Source of the DNA: Botryosphaeria dothidea
Taxonomy: Eukaryota; Ascomycota; Dothideomycetes; Botryosphaeriales; Botryosphaeriaceae
DNA: 64,000 bases
Assembly: GCA_011503125.2 (NCBI GenBank)
Contig: WWBZ02000040.1
Coordinates: 3,162,001-3,226,000 of the forward strand
Direction of reading: 5' to 3'
Under the pieces are notes generated by a model. The model saw only the letters and a program-made list of their open reading frames with translations. It searched no databases and was not told the origin of the DNA. The stretch's first letter is position 1. Each line of letters starts with the position of its first letter. This document shows, in pieces, positions 42,666 to 54,490 of the stretch. The position numbers were made by a program, and so were the translations under genes.

Positions 42666-44303
42666 ATGAGGCTCCCATCCTTTTCCGGTGCCGCGGCTTG
42701 CACTGCCGTCCTTGCCGCTGGCGTCAGCGCCCAGCAGTGCAGCTCACTGGCCTCTGATCTGTCCACTGTCCTGCCTAATGCTACCGTCTGGTTTTCCGAA
42801 TTCGTTACAGGCGGCACGAACATCAGTTTCCCAGACAATGACCCCAGGTAATTCTAATTTCATCCGACTGTTGACCAAAGCATGCTGATCCAGTATCCTA
42901 GCTGCGGACGTCCCGCTCAGGTCGTTGAGAACGATATGTGCCGTGTCGCGCTCCGAGTCCCGACCACGAACAGAAGCGAGATCAGCGTCGAGGCTTGGCT
43001 TCCCTCCAACTGGACCGGTCGCTTCCTGAGCACTGGTAATGGCGGTACTTCTGGCTGCATTCAGTACGAGGACCTCGCCTATGCCTCTGATCTTGGCTTT
43101 GCTACCGTCGGTGCGAACAACGGCCACAATGGCACTCGCGGTGTTGCCTTTGGACAGAACGAAGATGTTGTTCTCGACTTCGCCTGGCGTTCCATCCACA
43201 CTGGTGTTATCGTCGGCAAGCACATTTCCGAGACTTTCTACGGCAAGACTCACACCAAGTCTTACTACCTGGGATGCTCCACTGGTGGTCGCCAAGGTTT
43301 CAAGTCTGCACAGGCCTTCCCTGATGACTTCGACGGTATCGTTGCCGGTGCGCCCGCCATCGCTTTCAACAACCTCACTTCGTGGAGCGGCAGCTTCTAC
43401 ACCCACTTCGGCGGTAACGACACCGAGCGCTACGTCCCCAAGGCATTGTGGACCACCATTCATGAGGATATTCTCAACCAGTGCGATGGTCTCGATGGTG
43501 TTGAGGACGGTATTATCGAGGACCCTGATCTCTGTCAATACCGCCCCGAGTCTCTTCTGTGCGCGTCCAACGCCACTGACACCTCCAACTGCCTGACCGG
43601 CCCGCAGGCTGACGCTGTTCGCCAAGTCTTCTCCGGCGTGTACGGCGTTGATGGCTCCCTTGTCTACCCCCGTATGCAACCCGGCAGCGAGATCATCGCC
43701 GCCAACGTTCTGTACACTGGCTCTGACTTCATCTACACCACCGATTGGTTCCGCTACGCCATTTACAACGACCCGACCTGGGACCCTCTCACGCTCTCCC
43801 CCCAGGACATGGCCAACGCCGCCGCGAAGAACCCGGGCAACATCCAGACCTGGGACGACCTGAGCTCCTTCAAGGCCAAGGGCGGCAAGCTGCTGCACTA
43901 CCACGGCCAGATGGACGCCATCATCAGCTCGGACAACAGCCCGCGCTACTACAATCACCTGTCGCGCACCATGGGCCTCAGCTCGGCCGAGCTCGACGAC
44001 TTCTACCGCTTCTTCCGCATCTCCGGCATGGGCCACTGCAGCGGCGGCGACGGCGCCTGGGCCATCGGCAACCAGCTCGAGTCGCGCGCCAGCCTCGACC
44101 CGGACGCCAACGCCCTCATGGCCATGGTGCGCTGGGTCGAGCAGGGCGTCGCCCCCGAGAAGCTGATCGGCACCAGGTGGGTCAACGACACCGAGGCGCT
44201 CGGCGTCGAGTACACCCGCGCCCACTGCAAGTACCCGGCCAGGAACGTGTACAAGGGCAGCGGCGACGGCACGGATGCCGAAGGCTGGGAGTGCGTTGTT
44301 TGA
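42666..44303 (+). CDS. Secreted tannase / feruloyl esterase family enzyme
   Basis: Exon 1 (42666-42847) and exon 2 (42902-44303) flank a 54-bp intron (GTAATT donor, TGCTGAT branch, CCTAG acceptor). The product has 527 residues. Residues 1-22 are a signal peptide ending GVSAQ. The family's CS-D-HC motif is complete: Cys186-Ser187 in GCSTGGRQG, Asp399 in GQMDAII, His439-Cys440 in GMGHCSGG, where the two Cys join Ser and His by a disulfide. A calcium loop DGLDGVEDGII is present, and the lid domain lies between Ser and Asp. Such enzymes release gallic or ferulic acid from tannins or plant cell walls. Substrate choice cannot be read from sequence. The Asn-x-Ser/Thr sites suit a secreted glycoprotein. 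Confidence 0.95.
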
Positions 44304-45952
44304 GCGCCTTTGAGAGGGGTTGCCTTCCCTCGCGTTGTTTTGGGACGATGAAGTGTAAATATGATAGTATAGTTCGGAAATTGTATGTATGTATGCGTTG
44401 TAAGTATTCTCTGCATGGACGAAATCTCTTGGCTTGCCGTGATAGTGTGTTGCTTGCAACCTCTTTCGCAATGATGTATTTGTCTGACTTCTCACTCTGC
44501 ACGCTACGGTTCGACGCTGGAGCGCCCTCTGCCTTGACGTGGACACTCACGCACTTCGTTCGCAGTCCCCCGAAGATGTGGGGGTACGGTGTTCATTGCG
44601 CAACTTTCCATGTCTTGGTGCAACGATACTTCAAAGTATCGACTCCGCTATGCAAATACTAGAGAGTCGTCCCAAAAAATGACATCCGCTCCCTTGCCGA
44701 GCATGACAATGAATGTGTCATATACTTGATGCGTGTCAACCACTGGGTGAACACGCTTTGCTAGCCAAGCACGCTCCCACAATTTTCTGGTGATCGTTTC
44801 TTTCTGTCAATACGCGATTCGTCCTCGCGAGCCGCGAGGTGGCAGTATAAAACCTCAACCCGCAACGACCTCACCATGATACATCTGTTCAAGTGTGAAT
44901 GGAAACTGTTAGGATCCTTCTTTAATGCCAGCACTGGTGACACCCGATTCCCGATTTGGCATCGTGACCAATTTGCCGGTGTTGTTGTTCACAGAAGCAT
45001 GAGGGGCACAGTGGATATACTCGCTATCCGAGTTGATTTCGTATAGTTACAAGGTTGGGATGGGTGCTCATTATCTACCGCTATTCTCCCCCCACGTCTC
45101 TCTCACCATCAATCAGCAAGCTCCGAACATGCACCTTTCCCCCTTTGCATCATCTCCCATCCCCGAGTTCCTTCCGCACTACCAGTCCCGGTCGTCTTAA
45201 TTGGTTAGCGACTCCGACCCGCTGCCTTCCAGACGCACTACCTCCAGCTCAACGAACTCGTCAGTCACGACCTAGCCGAACCCGACAGCGCAAGTACACC
45301 TGCCAGCGACCCCACCCGAAGGGGATCAAGCACGGTCAGGTAACAGCGATCGTCGGCGGGGAGGTATGACTTGAACGGAGCGCGGAGGGTGCATCAGGAG
45401 ACCAAACCTCCATCTTCCATCCATCCATACAACCAGGGCGCAAGTAACACTCAGAGAGCAACAGCGTCACCTGGCTGCGGTGCAGATTTCCGATATCAGA
45501 CGCGGTAAGGAGAAGCTGTGCCAAAATGACTCGCAAGAAAGGTAATGAAGGTAGAACCGGATCCGGAAATGATGGTCCAGAAAAAAGGAAATGACGAAGA
45601 TGCTGAAAGACGGGGAGGAGGAAAGGAAAGGAGAGAGGGCTTCAGAGCACCCAGAGCCCCGCTGATGCCCTATCTGGACCAAGGAAGAAAAGAAAAGAAA
45701 ACCGCTGATACCCACAGAGTGGGCCCGTACCCAAGATGGGCCAATTGAAAAAAGAACAAGAAAACAAAGCCGCTGATACCCAATAAATGGGCCCGTACCC
45801 AATGAATGGGCCGATTAGGAAAAAAAAAACCTTCCCATGCATTTTTTACTCCGCCGCCATGCAAAAAAGAAAAGACCGTGGTTATCGTCAGACCAGAGCC
45901 GTTACCAGAAGCATTACCAAAACCGTTGACGCCAAGGAAAGAGCCCCCGGAT
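44304..45952. other. Intergenic between convergent genes, with tandem repeat
   Basis: 3' UTR of the esterase at the left and of the unknown nuclear protein at the right. Contains the tandem repeat at 45659-45831 and purine-rich AAAAGAAAAG tracts around it. No gene was seen. Confidence 0.5.
45659..45831. repeat. Tandem repeat, about 2.6 copies of a 60-68 bp unit
   Basis: Units start at 45659, 45702 and 45770, each with CCGCTGATRCCC, and end in an A/G-rich tract. Units 2 and 3 each contain two copies of a shorter motif of the type TACCCAnnnnTGGGCC, where ACCCA and TGGG can pair as a small hairpin. Unit 1 is shorter and degenerate. All frames on the minus strand give GYQR-type repeats, as expected for a non-coding satellite. 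Confidence 0.85.
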
Positions 45953-48703
45953 CTAGGAGCAGGAGAGGTCAGCGACCATCTGGTCGTACTTGGCGAACTC
46001 CTTGAGTTCGCGGGCCTTCTTCTCCTCCTCCGGCTCGCTCTCCAGCATGCGCCTCTCATCCTCAGAAAGGTTGTTCAGCAGCCAAGGGTCACTCTCAACA
46101 AGGGCGTCGTACACCAAGTACACGCCGTTCTCAATGCCCTGAGTGATCAGCGACTCGGACAAAGAGTTCTGGCGACCCTCAGGTGACTGGGCACCCACAG
46201 GCGACGACGACACCTCGCTGACAAATTGCAGGCGAGAACCCATCTTGGGCTTGTGCTTCTCAGCCAGCTCGCGCTGGCGGGCCAGGGCAGCAGACTGGAA
46301 GAGGTTGGCGTTCTGGGCAGCAGCGGGCGTCTTGGGAACGGGAGCCTCGTTGGTGGACTTGCCAGCAGGCAACTGCGCGTGGGCAGGAGTCGGGGCCGGC
46401 GGAGGCTGCATGTTGGAGGTCTCGCCGCCAGTAGGCTTAGAGGCAGGCGAAGCGGTGGGAGAAGTGCGGTCCGCCGAGGCGTCCTCTTCAGAGTCGTCAG
46501 AAATGATCGAGTCATCGTCGCTGTCATACTCAGGCGCGCTGAAACTACCGGAACCCTTGATGTGACCGAACTTGCGCTGAGCCTTGTCCAACAGCTGGAG
46601 CTCTTCAGCAGTGACATCTTCGCCGTCGTTCTGCTTGCGCACAATCTCTTCAGCGCAGGCCTTGAGCTCATCACTGCTCATCTTGATGTTCTTAGCCAGC
46701 TGAATTTGTTCCTCAGACTTCTTGAAGACGTTCTCGGGCTTGTAACCAGAATCACCAGGCATGGCCATGACGGAGCCGTTGTAGATAGTGGAGGGTGACG
46801 ACTTCTTGTTCTTGGGCGAGTTCTTGTTGCCCATGTTGGGGCTGTCGCGAAGAGGGCTCCTGCTGAAGCTGTTCTCTTGGTGCATGACACGAGTCTCGTG
46901 GTTAATGACCATAGGGTCCTCGAGGCCCTCCCTCATAGCAGCCATGCGAGCGCTGTTGCGGGGACGCTTCAAACTGCTGGGGGGAGTGTAAGTGTGGCGG
47001 TCCTGAGCAGCAAAGTCATAGTCAGAGTCGCTGTCACTGTCGTCATCGTCAATGATGGTCCTGCGCCTCTTTGTGGAAGTCTGAACGGAGTCGATGATAG
47101 AGGAGTCGCCATCGACGAAGTACTCCTCGAGCATGCCGTAGCTGCCGGAGCAGTCGCCGGGACGGCGTGCAGGAATGACGTCAGGACTGGCACGGCGGCG
47201 CTTCTGACCAGGGACTTGCTGTGCTTCGTCCTGCTCCTTCTGATGCTTCAGCTCTTCGATCTGACGCTCAATCGCCAACAGCTCCTCGTGCTTGAGCTGA
47301 GCAATGCTCTTCTGGAGTTCAGCAGCTGAGTGCCTCCTGTCAGCGTCCTTCTGGCGCGGCGTGACCGGCGCGCTGCGGTTGCTAGCACGACGAGTGCTGG
47401 AACGACGGACGGAGGAGATGCGGCTGGAAGAGTCCCGGTTGTTGTTGCGGGTCCTACGCTCGTGTGCGGCACTGCTGGGCGACGCGATGGTGGGTGAAGT
47501 CACACCAGGTGTAGGTGACGTGGGAGAGAGCCATGCGATAGACTGGTCAGCAGGCGAGAGATCGGCCGAAGCTGCCAGGGCCGGCGTGGTAGCGCGGCCG
47601 AAAAGCTTCCTCACAGAAGCCAACGGATTGAAGAAAAGGTTACTGATGCCGTAAGTACGCGCAGTGGTCAGTGCCTCACGGTCCATGTGGGGCTGAGAGG
47701 GCGTCTTCGGGGCTTGGTGCTGGTCATCGTCGTCAACGGGGTCTTCCTCAGTCTCGGATGCGTCATCCTCAACATCGTGCTTGGCTGCGTCATGCTCCAT
47801 GTGCTCGACGGTGTCGTTCTCAGTGTGATCGACTACCATCTCGAGGTCTTCGCCCATTGCTTCGTCCCCGTCGGATGTCGCAGTGTCATGATCAACAATG
47901 TCATCGTGCGTCTCTTCACGCTCCGAGAGCTCTTCCATGCTCGCACCGGGATCGCGATAGATCCTAGGCTCTTGTCGCAGCTCCTTAAACCAGTCGTCAT
48001 CATTAGGGTTGTCGTGAGAGTCATCATGGCTCGGCATAATACTAAGGGGCGTCGCGTCCTTGAGAACCTTCTTTGACCGCGTGTTGCGAGCGATAGCATC
48101 AACGTTCTGCGTCACCGGTGCGAGGGGAGATCCCATGCCGTTGCGCAACGTGGACCTGGTAGTGCGCCTGGGACGAGCGGGTGTGGTGGCGACTTGTTCT
48201 TCGACGTGCTTTTCGATAGCCTCCTTCTTGGCCTCAGATGTGTTCTTGGTAGGAGCCTTGCGTGCGCGGGGTTTCGTGACCTTATTCTTGGCGTTTCGAT
48301 CGACGGGAGGCTGACGCCTCGGGCGCGTGTTGGTGGTGTTATCAGATGAATCCTCAGAAGTGGTGTTATTCTTGGTGCTGGCCGAGCCCTTTGTAGCCCG
48401 GGTAGTGCCCTTGGCCTTGGACTGTGGTTTCTTCTTGTCGGAGGCCTTGTTGGATGTCTTGGTGGTTGAGGCCTCCGCAGTCTCGGCAACTGGAGCCTCA
48501 GCAGTCTCGGCGATTGGTGCCTCAGCGTTCTCGGTAATTGGAGCGGAGTCGGTGGCAGGAAGCGCGTCGGCGGCGGGCTGCGATGATGAAGAGGCAGTAA
48601 CGGCGGCGGCTTCCTTCTCCTTACGCTTGGAGCGAGTGCGACCGGCCAGAGGACTGGTGATGGCGGCCGTCGCCTTGTTGTTGCTTCTCGTGGCGCGCGC
48701 CAT
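45953..48703 (-). CDS. Large hypothetical nuclear protein
   Basis: A single-exon frame of 916 residues read from the first ATG (48703, MARATRSNNKATAAI); the frame is open further upstream but without ATG. The N-terminal 250 residues are basic and Ala/Thr/Ser-rich with a small AEAPxAETAEA repeat and TRSK-like motifs. A long acidic Asp/His/Glu segment follows (about 240-380), then a Ser/Arg-rich part (about 430-500), a coiled coil (LQKSIAQLKHEELLAIERQIEELKHQ-like), KRRR nuclear signals near DDDDSDSDSDYDF, and a C-terminal helical region (GVYLVYDALVESDPWLLNN). I do not recognise the family. Composition suggests a chromatin or nuclear scaffold protein; it may be specific to Pezizomycotina. Confidence 0.78.
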   Translation of the reverse strand: MARATRSNNKATAAITSPLAGRTRSKRKEKEAAAVTASSSSQPAADALPATDSAPITENAEAPIAETAEAPVAETAEASTTKTSNKASDKKKPQSKAKGTTRATKGSASTKNNTTSEDSSDNTTNTRPRRQPPVDRNAKNKVTKPRARKAPTKNTSEAKKEAIEKHVEEQVATTPARPRRTTRSTLRNGMGSPLAPVTQNVDAIARNTRSKKVLKDATPLSIMPSHDDSHDNPNDDDWFKELRQEPRIYRDPGASMEELSEREETHDDIVDHDTATSDGDEAMGEDLEMVVDHTENDTVEHMEHDAAKHDVEDDASETEEDPVDDDDQHQAPKTPSQPHMDREALTTARTYGISNLFFNPLASVRKLFGRATTPALAASADLSPADQSIAWLSPTSPTPGVTSPTIASPSSAAHERRTRNNNRDSSSRISSVRRSSTRRASNRSAPVTPRQKDADRRHSAAELQKSIAQLKHEELLAIERQIEELKHQKEQDEAQQVPGQKRRRASPDVIPARRPGDCSGSYGMLEEYFVDGDSSIIDSVQTSTKRRRTIIDDDDSDSDSDYDFAAQDRHTYTPPSSLKRPRNSARMAAMREGLEDPMVINHETRVMHQENSFSRSPLRDSPNMGNKNSPKNKKSSPSTIYNGSVMAMPGDSGYKPENVFKKSEEQIQLAKNIKMSSDELKACAEEIVRKQNDGEDVTAEELQLLDKAQRKFGHIKGSGSFSAPEYDSDDDSIISDDSEEDASADRTSPTASPASKPTGGETSNMQPPPAPTPAHAQLPAGKSTNEAPVPKTPAAAQNANLFQSAALARQRELAEKHKPKMGSRLQFVSEVSSSPVGAQSPEGRQNSLSESLITQGIENGVYLVYDALVESDPWLLNNLSEDERRMLESEPEEEKKARELKEFAKYDQMVADLSCS

Positions 48704-50112
48704 GGTGCGAGAATGCGGTTGGTGCCAAGGATGTGATGAAAAGTCGAGGTTGTGGGAGGTAAGGGTGGGCGCGACGCGCGCAGGAGGTGGGTAATGTGCG
48801 GGGACGCGCGCGTTGAGGTGAGAGGCGCAGGGCGAATGGCGGCCGGTCGCGACGCGTCGCGTACGGATACGGCGAAGCGGACGGGCGCGCAAGTCGACTT
48901 TGACGGGTTGCGCGGTCGCGACGGATGATGTGGGGTGTGATGGTGATGGGATATTCGAAACGCTGCGGAGCGAACGTCAACGCGACGTTCAAAAGTTGTC
49001 CAGGCGGCGGGCCCACGCCTCGCTAAAGTCCGAGTGACCAGGATTGTGGCTTGGCGCGCCAGCCGAAAAGAGTAACTTACCAGTATCGAGTGCAGACACG
49101 GGGTGTCGAGCGTTGACCTGGGTGCGCGATGTGCGATCGAACAGGTTGAGAGTGTGGAGGTGGTGGAGAGAAAAGTTTGGGGTGTGGTGTGCGGGACAAA
49201 TATTTTAAGTGTGGGTGTGCGGCGGCCGCGCAGCTGCCTCCTCCAGAGGCGGTAGGCACGCCTGCCCAGCAACCCCCGTTGCTATGGGCCCGAGGTCGCT
49301 GTTTCCTGATTCTTTGTAGAGCGACTTAGTCTACAAGAAGATACGTCCACGCTGTCATTGCAACCCGCTGAAATCCTTTCCCCTCTGCGGGCTATAGGTC
49401 AATCACTTCGCCAGCATGAGCTCCGACGTCAAGCTTTCATGCCCGTAATGACTGTGCAGATTCTTAGTCACTCTTGGAACATACAGGATGGTTGCAGCAT
49501 CACCTTGCACTCTTTTGTGGTCTTTCACGCGTCGTAGTACGTACTCGAGGCCGTGGCCGCACTTAAAGTACTTCCTTTGGAACCCGCCGCAACCGTTGGC
49601 CCCCTTGGTGTTAATGACTCTTTGCCTACTCCTTTCCAGGATAGCTGTTCCATATTCCTGTATATAGTGTTTGCTGCAACTTCATGCCGGAAACAGCGCC
49701 TGCGGCACGTAGTCAAGCAAACAGTGGAAACGTCCTTCGGCGCAATATGGTTCGTCTGGATAGGGTAAAGACCGTTCTAGCTTCTATCAATCTATCCATT
49801 CACCTAGCCCAGGCTCCAGGCCTACCTCATCCCGTATTCTTGCAGAAAGCAGTGAAACACTTTCCATCGCTTCGATTGTGCTACCAAGCGTGGCTTCATG
49901 CCGGCGAGATGACGTTGCACTCAATATTTCAGAAGCTTTGTTTATTAACCAACCCTCGATATTCAGCCTACCCACAAGCGCTTGCCACCTACAGGGCAAA
50001 CCCAGGACCTTCGAATCATGAAAACCCCCAAACGCCTCGGATCATGCAGAACAACATGTTACAGAGTCCGACACGCACGTGTTGGTCGGCCTAGAGCTGC
50101 GAATGGCTCCCC
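48704..50112. other. Intergenic, leader/promoter of the nuclear protein gene
   Basis: GC-rich leader and promoter (48704 to about 49300) keep long frames open by composition. The rest, to the PRPP synthetase stop, is of lower GC. No other gene was seen. Confidence 0.45.
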
Positions 50113-51748
50113 TTAATCATAATTGAAGAGCACACTGATGCTCTCACCATGGTGCACGCGGCGGATAGCCTCTGCGAAAACACTAGGAATTGTTAACCAG
50201 GACTACTTTTTCTGATACTTGATGGCAAATCACTCACTTCCCAATCTCGAGGACCTCCAGCTTGCTGCAGTGCGCAAGATGCTCTGTCTGATCGACGCTG
50301 TTCGTGACCACAAGCTATGACAGTCAGTACCTTGCGCTCATGTACTGTTCACAATATTGCTGAATAATTCAGAGCTGAGGGGTTCCTTACCTTGTCGATC
50401 GCACTAGCGTTGATGCGGTCAATGGCGTCACCGCTGAGGATGCCATGAGTGACGAGGGCATAAACCTTTGTCGCACCCTCCTTTTTCAACAATTTTGCCG
50501 CTCGAGTAATGGTGTTCGATGTGTCAGCCAGATCGTCGACCAGAATGGCTGTCCGCTCTGCAACGTCGCCAACGAGCATCATTGTTGCATTTTGACGATC
50601 CGTGATCTGCGTCGGTCGCCTCTCTTCAGCAGAGTCAGTATTTGCGTTCCGAGCAACGGACGATGCGACAAACCTTTGTGGATCAGCGCAAATGGCATTC
50701 CCAGAGCGTCAGCAATGGCAGTTGCACGCTTTGCACCGCCAGCATCAGGGCTGACGATCACCGCTTCCTTGTAGTTCGGAATATGGTATTGAATGTACTT
50801 GCGCAGAAGATGACGCCCGTACAGATTGTCAACCGGAATGTCAAAGAATCCTTGATACTGAGGATCGTGCAGGTCCATGGTGATGACATGGTCAGCACCG
50901 GCGCAGGTCAACAGATCCGCAACTGTTTCAATATCAGCTTCTGCGCAACAGCGAGACAGCTGTTCGAGGGCTTACCGAGAGTCCCAGCCTGGGCGACCCA
51001 CTGCTTGTAACCACGCTGTGGCTCAAACTTCGGCGGTTGTGTAATGGTTCCATTCACCCCATTGACTCCGTTGACCGAGGAATTGGAGGCACCGCGCTCG
51101 CGAGAGGAGTGGTCTTGCTTGTCAGCCTCCCCCGAACCACGAGACTCGAGTATGTTCTTACTATCTTCCCGCGAAGGCTTTGTCGGGCTGGTCTCAGGGG
51201 CGCCGTTGCGGCGCTCGTCCATTTGAAGGCGGCTTAGCTGCTTGTTCAGGCCATCCTGACCGCCAGGCAAGCCAATGCTCTCCGGGCGGCCAGGCGCAGG
51301 CGTCGCGGGCACGCTATCAAAGCTATAGTTGGCCGGGCGGTTGGCGTGGCTCGGGCCTTTCGCAAGAGGAGCGCCGCGCTTCTCGTAGGGGATATCGCTT
51401 TGGCGAGAGTACGGGAATAGAGGCAGGACCGCGGTGACGCGCCGGGCCGAGGCAGTTTTGCAGGCAGAGACTGTAATGAGGAGCTGCATTGCGGCGTCAG
51501 TGGTCCGGCAAAGCCCGAGTGCGCAGCATTCAGTATACCTCCATGAGGTGGTCGTTGACCTTCCCACCACCCGACTGAATGATGAAGACATCCTTGCCGC
51601 GCACCGACTCTTGGATCTCCACGCGCGTCTCGCCCACGGCAAATTTGCTCAAGAGGATCTGAGCCGGCGGGATGCCGAGGTGGTTGCAGATGGTCTCGGT
51701 GAGCTGGGGATGGCTGCTGCCGCCCAGAATCACGAGATTGCGGACCAT
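50113..51748 (-). CDS. PRS1: Ribose-phosphate pyrophosphokinase with large insertion
   Basis: Six exons (51748-51539, 51483-50976, 50922-50674, 50623-50391, 50314-50238, 50182-50113) give 448 residues. It makes PRPP from ribose 5-phosphate and ATP for nucleotide, His and Trp synthesis. The N-terminal [87 protein letters not shown] and PRPP loop [13 protein letters not shown] (348-360) are all present. Between about residues 100 and 228 lies a Ser/Pro/Asn-rich insertion (with VNGVNGVNG) absent from bacterial and human enzymes. Such a non-homologous region is known for yeast Prs1 and Prs5, so I use PRS1 tentatively. Each splice junction restores a conserved block. Confidence 0.95.
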
Positions 51749-53335
51749 GGTGGCGCGCGGGGACGAGGGGAGGGCGAGCTTGGGAGGGGGTGTCTGTGTG
51801 GAGAAGAATAGAAGAGAGGCTCGTTCAGGCTGGGTTCGGGCCGGCGGGCAAGAGCTGGCTGGGCGGGAACAACGGCGGCGAGCAGAGAACAGCGGGTCGG
51901 GTGCGCCGAGGCGAGCGCTCACGGGGTTGGATTACGAAAAGAGGTGCGAAGAGCAGACGGGTGTCTGGCAGATGCTGGGCATACCATGGTGGTCATTGTC
52001 AAAAAGTTTTGGCAGCGCGGGGATGATTGGGTCGAGCTTCCGCCTACTCGCTCATCGCCGCTTTTCCCTTTGCAACACCACCCGACAGGCATCTGACTCG
52101 GCGCAGTCCAAGACGATTTGCACGGAGGATCCGCCTGCGTGCGCCGCGCAGCCTCTCGCATTGCGCTCAAAGACGCAGCCCTATGCCGCTGCCCAGCCTA
52201 TGTCCTCGCCCGGATTACTAACACCACTCATCGTGCAACAAATTCTTCCCAGCCCGCGCCCCTGCTTGGGAAGCGCCTTTCCGACACCGCAGCCAAACTC
52301 GGTGTGTTGGGCACCAGGCACCCGTTTACAGCCGCTACGCAGACACTGCTAATCAGCCTCCGCGAGTACTCACTCGGGCGTGCTCGTGGCCACGTCTCGT
52401 ACATTTGCGTTGCTTCATCCATGCGCTTTCGCAGGACACTCTCACCCTCGGGTCCCTCTGCCGTCGCTTCTCCTATACAGCAGCCAGATGCCCCGGTACT
52501 ATTGCAAGCGGTATTGTAACAGCTTCTAGCATGGTGGCTCGTCGATAGTTGCATCGCTATGGAAGGAAAATTTGAGCGAGAGTTCTTATCCACCGTGCGA
52601 CCCGTGATGTTCGTGGTAAGAGTCTAGCAGATTTGGAGGAGGTCGCAGAGCCTCGGGCGCTGGCGTGCGACTAGACTGGAGCTAGTTTGGTTAAGGATAA
52701 AGCACCCGTTGAAAAAAGGCTGGTGCAAGTACCGTTCGTGTCACAGTTCATGTTTTGATTGAAGTTCGTTTATCGAACCCAAAGAAAACGGTTGTGATGC
52801 TCTTATCACAATGCAGCTTTGGTATCAGGCGCGTGGCAAGCAGAGCCGAAACTCTGGGCGCTGCTGCGTACGCACCGGAATACCTCAATTGCCTCAAACA
52901 AAGAAGGGAAACAGAGAAAAAGAAAAGGATGCTGCCCGTCTAGTCCAACTGCCCAGATAGTTGTCGTGGTAGATTAGATTGGTTTCCAAGACTCGCATAT
53001 ATACTCACCAGCGAGTCGTTTTCTAGGGAAATCTGTTCGACATTGCTCAAATAATCCAGAGGCAACAAAGCGGATGGTTATTCGCTGGTTTCCGACTTCT
53101 CCACAGCGAACAGCCGGTCATCCGGATGACTGTCGTCAGTCCAGCTTACTCACGATGCTTTGACGTTCGCTTCCCCGCACTTCCCCACGCAGTATCGGCG
53201 GAGCACGTAGATCTGGACTCAAGGGGGCCGCGAAGCATAAATCGAGCCGGGTCTTGGATGCAAGGCCACTGATATGAAATACACACGATTTCTCTCGCTG
53301 TTATCAAAGTCTTTCTTAAAGAAACCCGCGGCACG
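51749..53335. promoter_or_regulatory. Divergent intergenic region (PRPP synthetase / MBL)
   Basis: 1.6 kb between two divergent start codons. GC-rich near the PRPP synthetase start. ORFs here are shadows or composition-driven. No element is clear. Confidence 0.45.
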
Positions 53336-54490
53336 ATGTCCCAAAACGGCAATATCAAGCCTCAGGCTCACCCTTCCCTGAACATTCCCGCATCAACCGC
53401 GAGTGTGGACGTTAGCATCATCAACACCTCGACTGACCTCGTGTGCCCAGCCAATGGATTCGTCAAACCTGTATTGAAAGGACATGAAGCCATCAACATG
53501 CCCACGTATTCCTTCCATATCCGGCATCCTTCCGGCAAGGAAATTCTCTTCGACCTGGGCGCCCGAAAGGATTGGTGGAACTTCTCGCCAACAGTAGTCG
53601 CCACAATTAAAAGGTTGATCCTAGGAATGGATGTCAAGAAAGGCATCAACGAGGTGTTGATAGAGGGTGGTGTGGATCTGAACCGCATCAGCTCGATCAT
53701 TATCTCCCATTGGCATTTTGACCACACTGGCGACCCATCGCTGTTTCCCAGGTCCGCAGAACTGGTCTGGGGACTGGGATTCAAGGAAAACTTCATGCCA
53801 GGCTACCCCACAAATCCGAAAGGCGTAATGCTCGACTCCGACTTTGAGGGTCGCACCGTGCGCGAAGTGACATTCTCGCCGGACTTCAAGATCGGCGAGT
53901 TCGAGGCCCACGATTTCTTTGGTGACGGATCCTTCTACCTCCTAAACACACCGGGTCACGCCGTCGGGCATGTTTCAGCTCTAGCTCGGACAACGCCCGA
54001 CACGTTCGTGTTCATGGGAGGGGACATCTGCCATTTTGGCGGTGCCTTCCGGCCAACCATTTACGCACCTATGCCAGAGACCATCCCAGAGGATACCCCA
54101 CTTGATCGGAAGCGGTTCCATCTGCCTTGCCCGTGCTCCATGTTCACGGCCTGCCACCCAGATCCTCCCAATGCGCGCACGAAGCCGTACTACGAGGTGA
54201 CACGCGAGGAAGGAAGCTGGTACATCGACCCTCCGACAGCACAGCAGTCTGTCGACTGGCTTCAGGCTTTTGATGCAGACCCCAACGTGTTCGTCTGCAT
54301 CGCGCATGATGAAGGACTGCTGGATGTCGTCGATTGGTTCCCGAACGGCACAATTACCGATTGGAAGAAGAAAGGCTGGAAGGAGAAGAGCCAGTGGGGG
54401 TTCCTGAACGTGCTTCCCATTGACGGGAAGCCTGCGGCAGATCCATATGCTCCTGGTCTGATGAAAGACGGAAAGATTGCGAAAATATGA
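53336..54490 (+). CDS. Metallo-beta-lactamase-fold hydrolase
   Basis: A 384-residue single-exon protein without signal peptide. The metal site HxHxDH is complete at 125-130 (SHWHFDHTGD), followed by the His of NTPGHAVGHVS, the Asp of MGGDICHFGG, and the late His of CIAHDEG. The N-terminal NTSTDLVCPANGFVKP and the SFHIRHPSGKEILFDLG strand pair begin the alpha-beta/beta-alpha fold. The spacing fits the lactonase-like (AttM/AhlD-type) group rather than glyoxalase II or RNA nucleases, but the substrate cannot be told. No biosynthetic gene is adjacent, so a detoxification or lactone-hydrolysis role is only a suggestion. Coding is continuous and ends at TGA 54488-54490. Confidence 0.92.
   Translation: MSQNGNIKPQAHPSLNIPASTASVDVSIINTSTDLVCPANGFVKPVLKGHEAINMPTYSFHIRHPSGKEILFDLGARKDWWNFSPTVVATIKRLILGMDVKKGINEVLIEGGVDLNRISSIIISHWHFDHTGDPSLFPRSAELVWGLGFKENFMPGYPTNPKGVMLDSDFEGRTVREVTFSPDFKIGEFEAHDFFGDGSFYLLNTPGHAVGHVSALARTTPDTFVFMGGDICHFGGAFRPTIYAPMPETIPEDTPLDRKRFHLPCPCSMFTACHPDPPNARTKPYYEVTREEGSWYIDPPTAQQSVDWLQAFDADPNVFVCIAHDEGLLDVVDWFPNGTITDWKKKGWKEKSQWGFLNVLPIDGKPAADPYAPGLMKDGKIAKI

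Noticed and set aside
48704..48892. N-terminal extension of the 916-residue nuclear protein.
   Set aside because: The extra 63 codons have no ATG start and an Arg/Pro-rich composition like the GC-rich leader.
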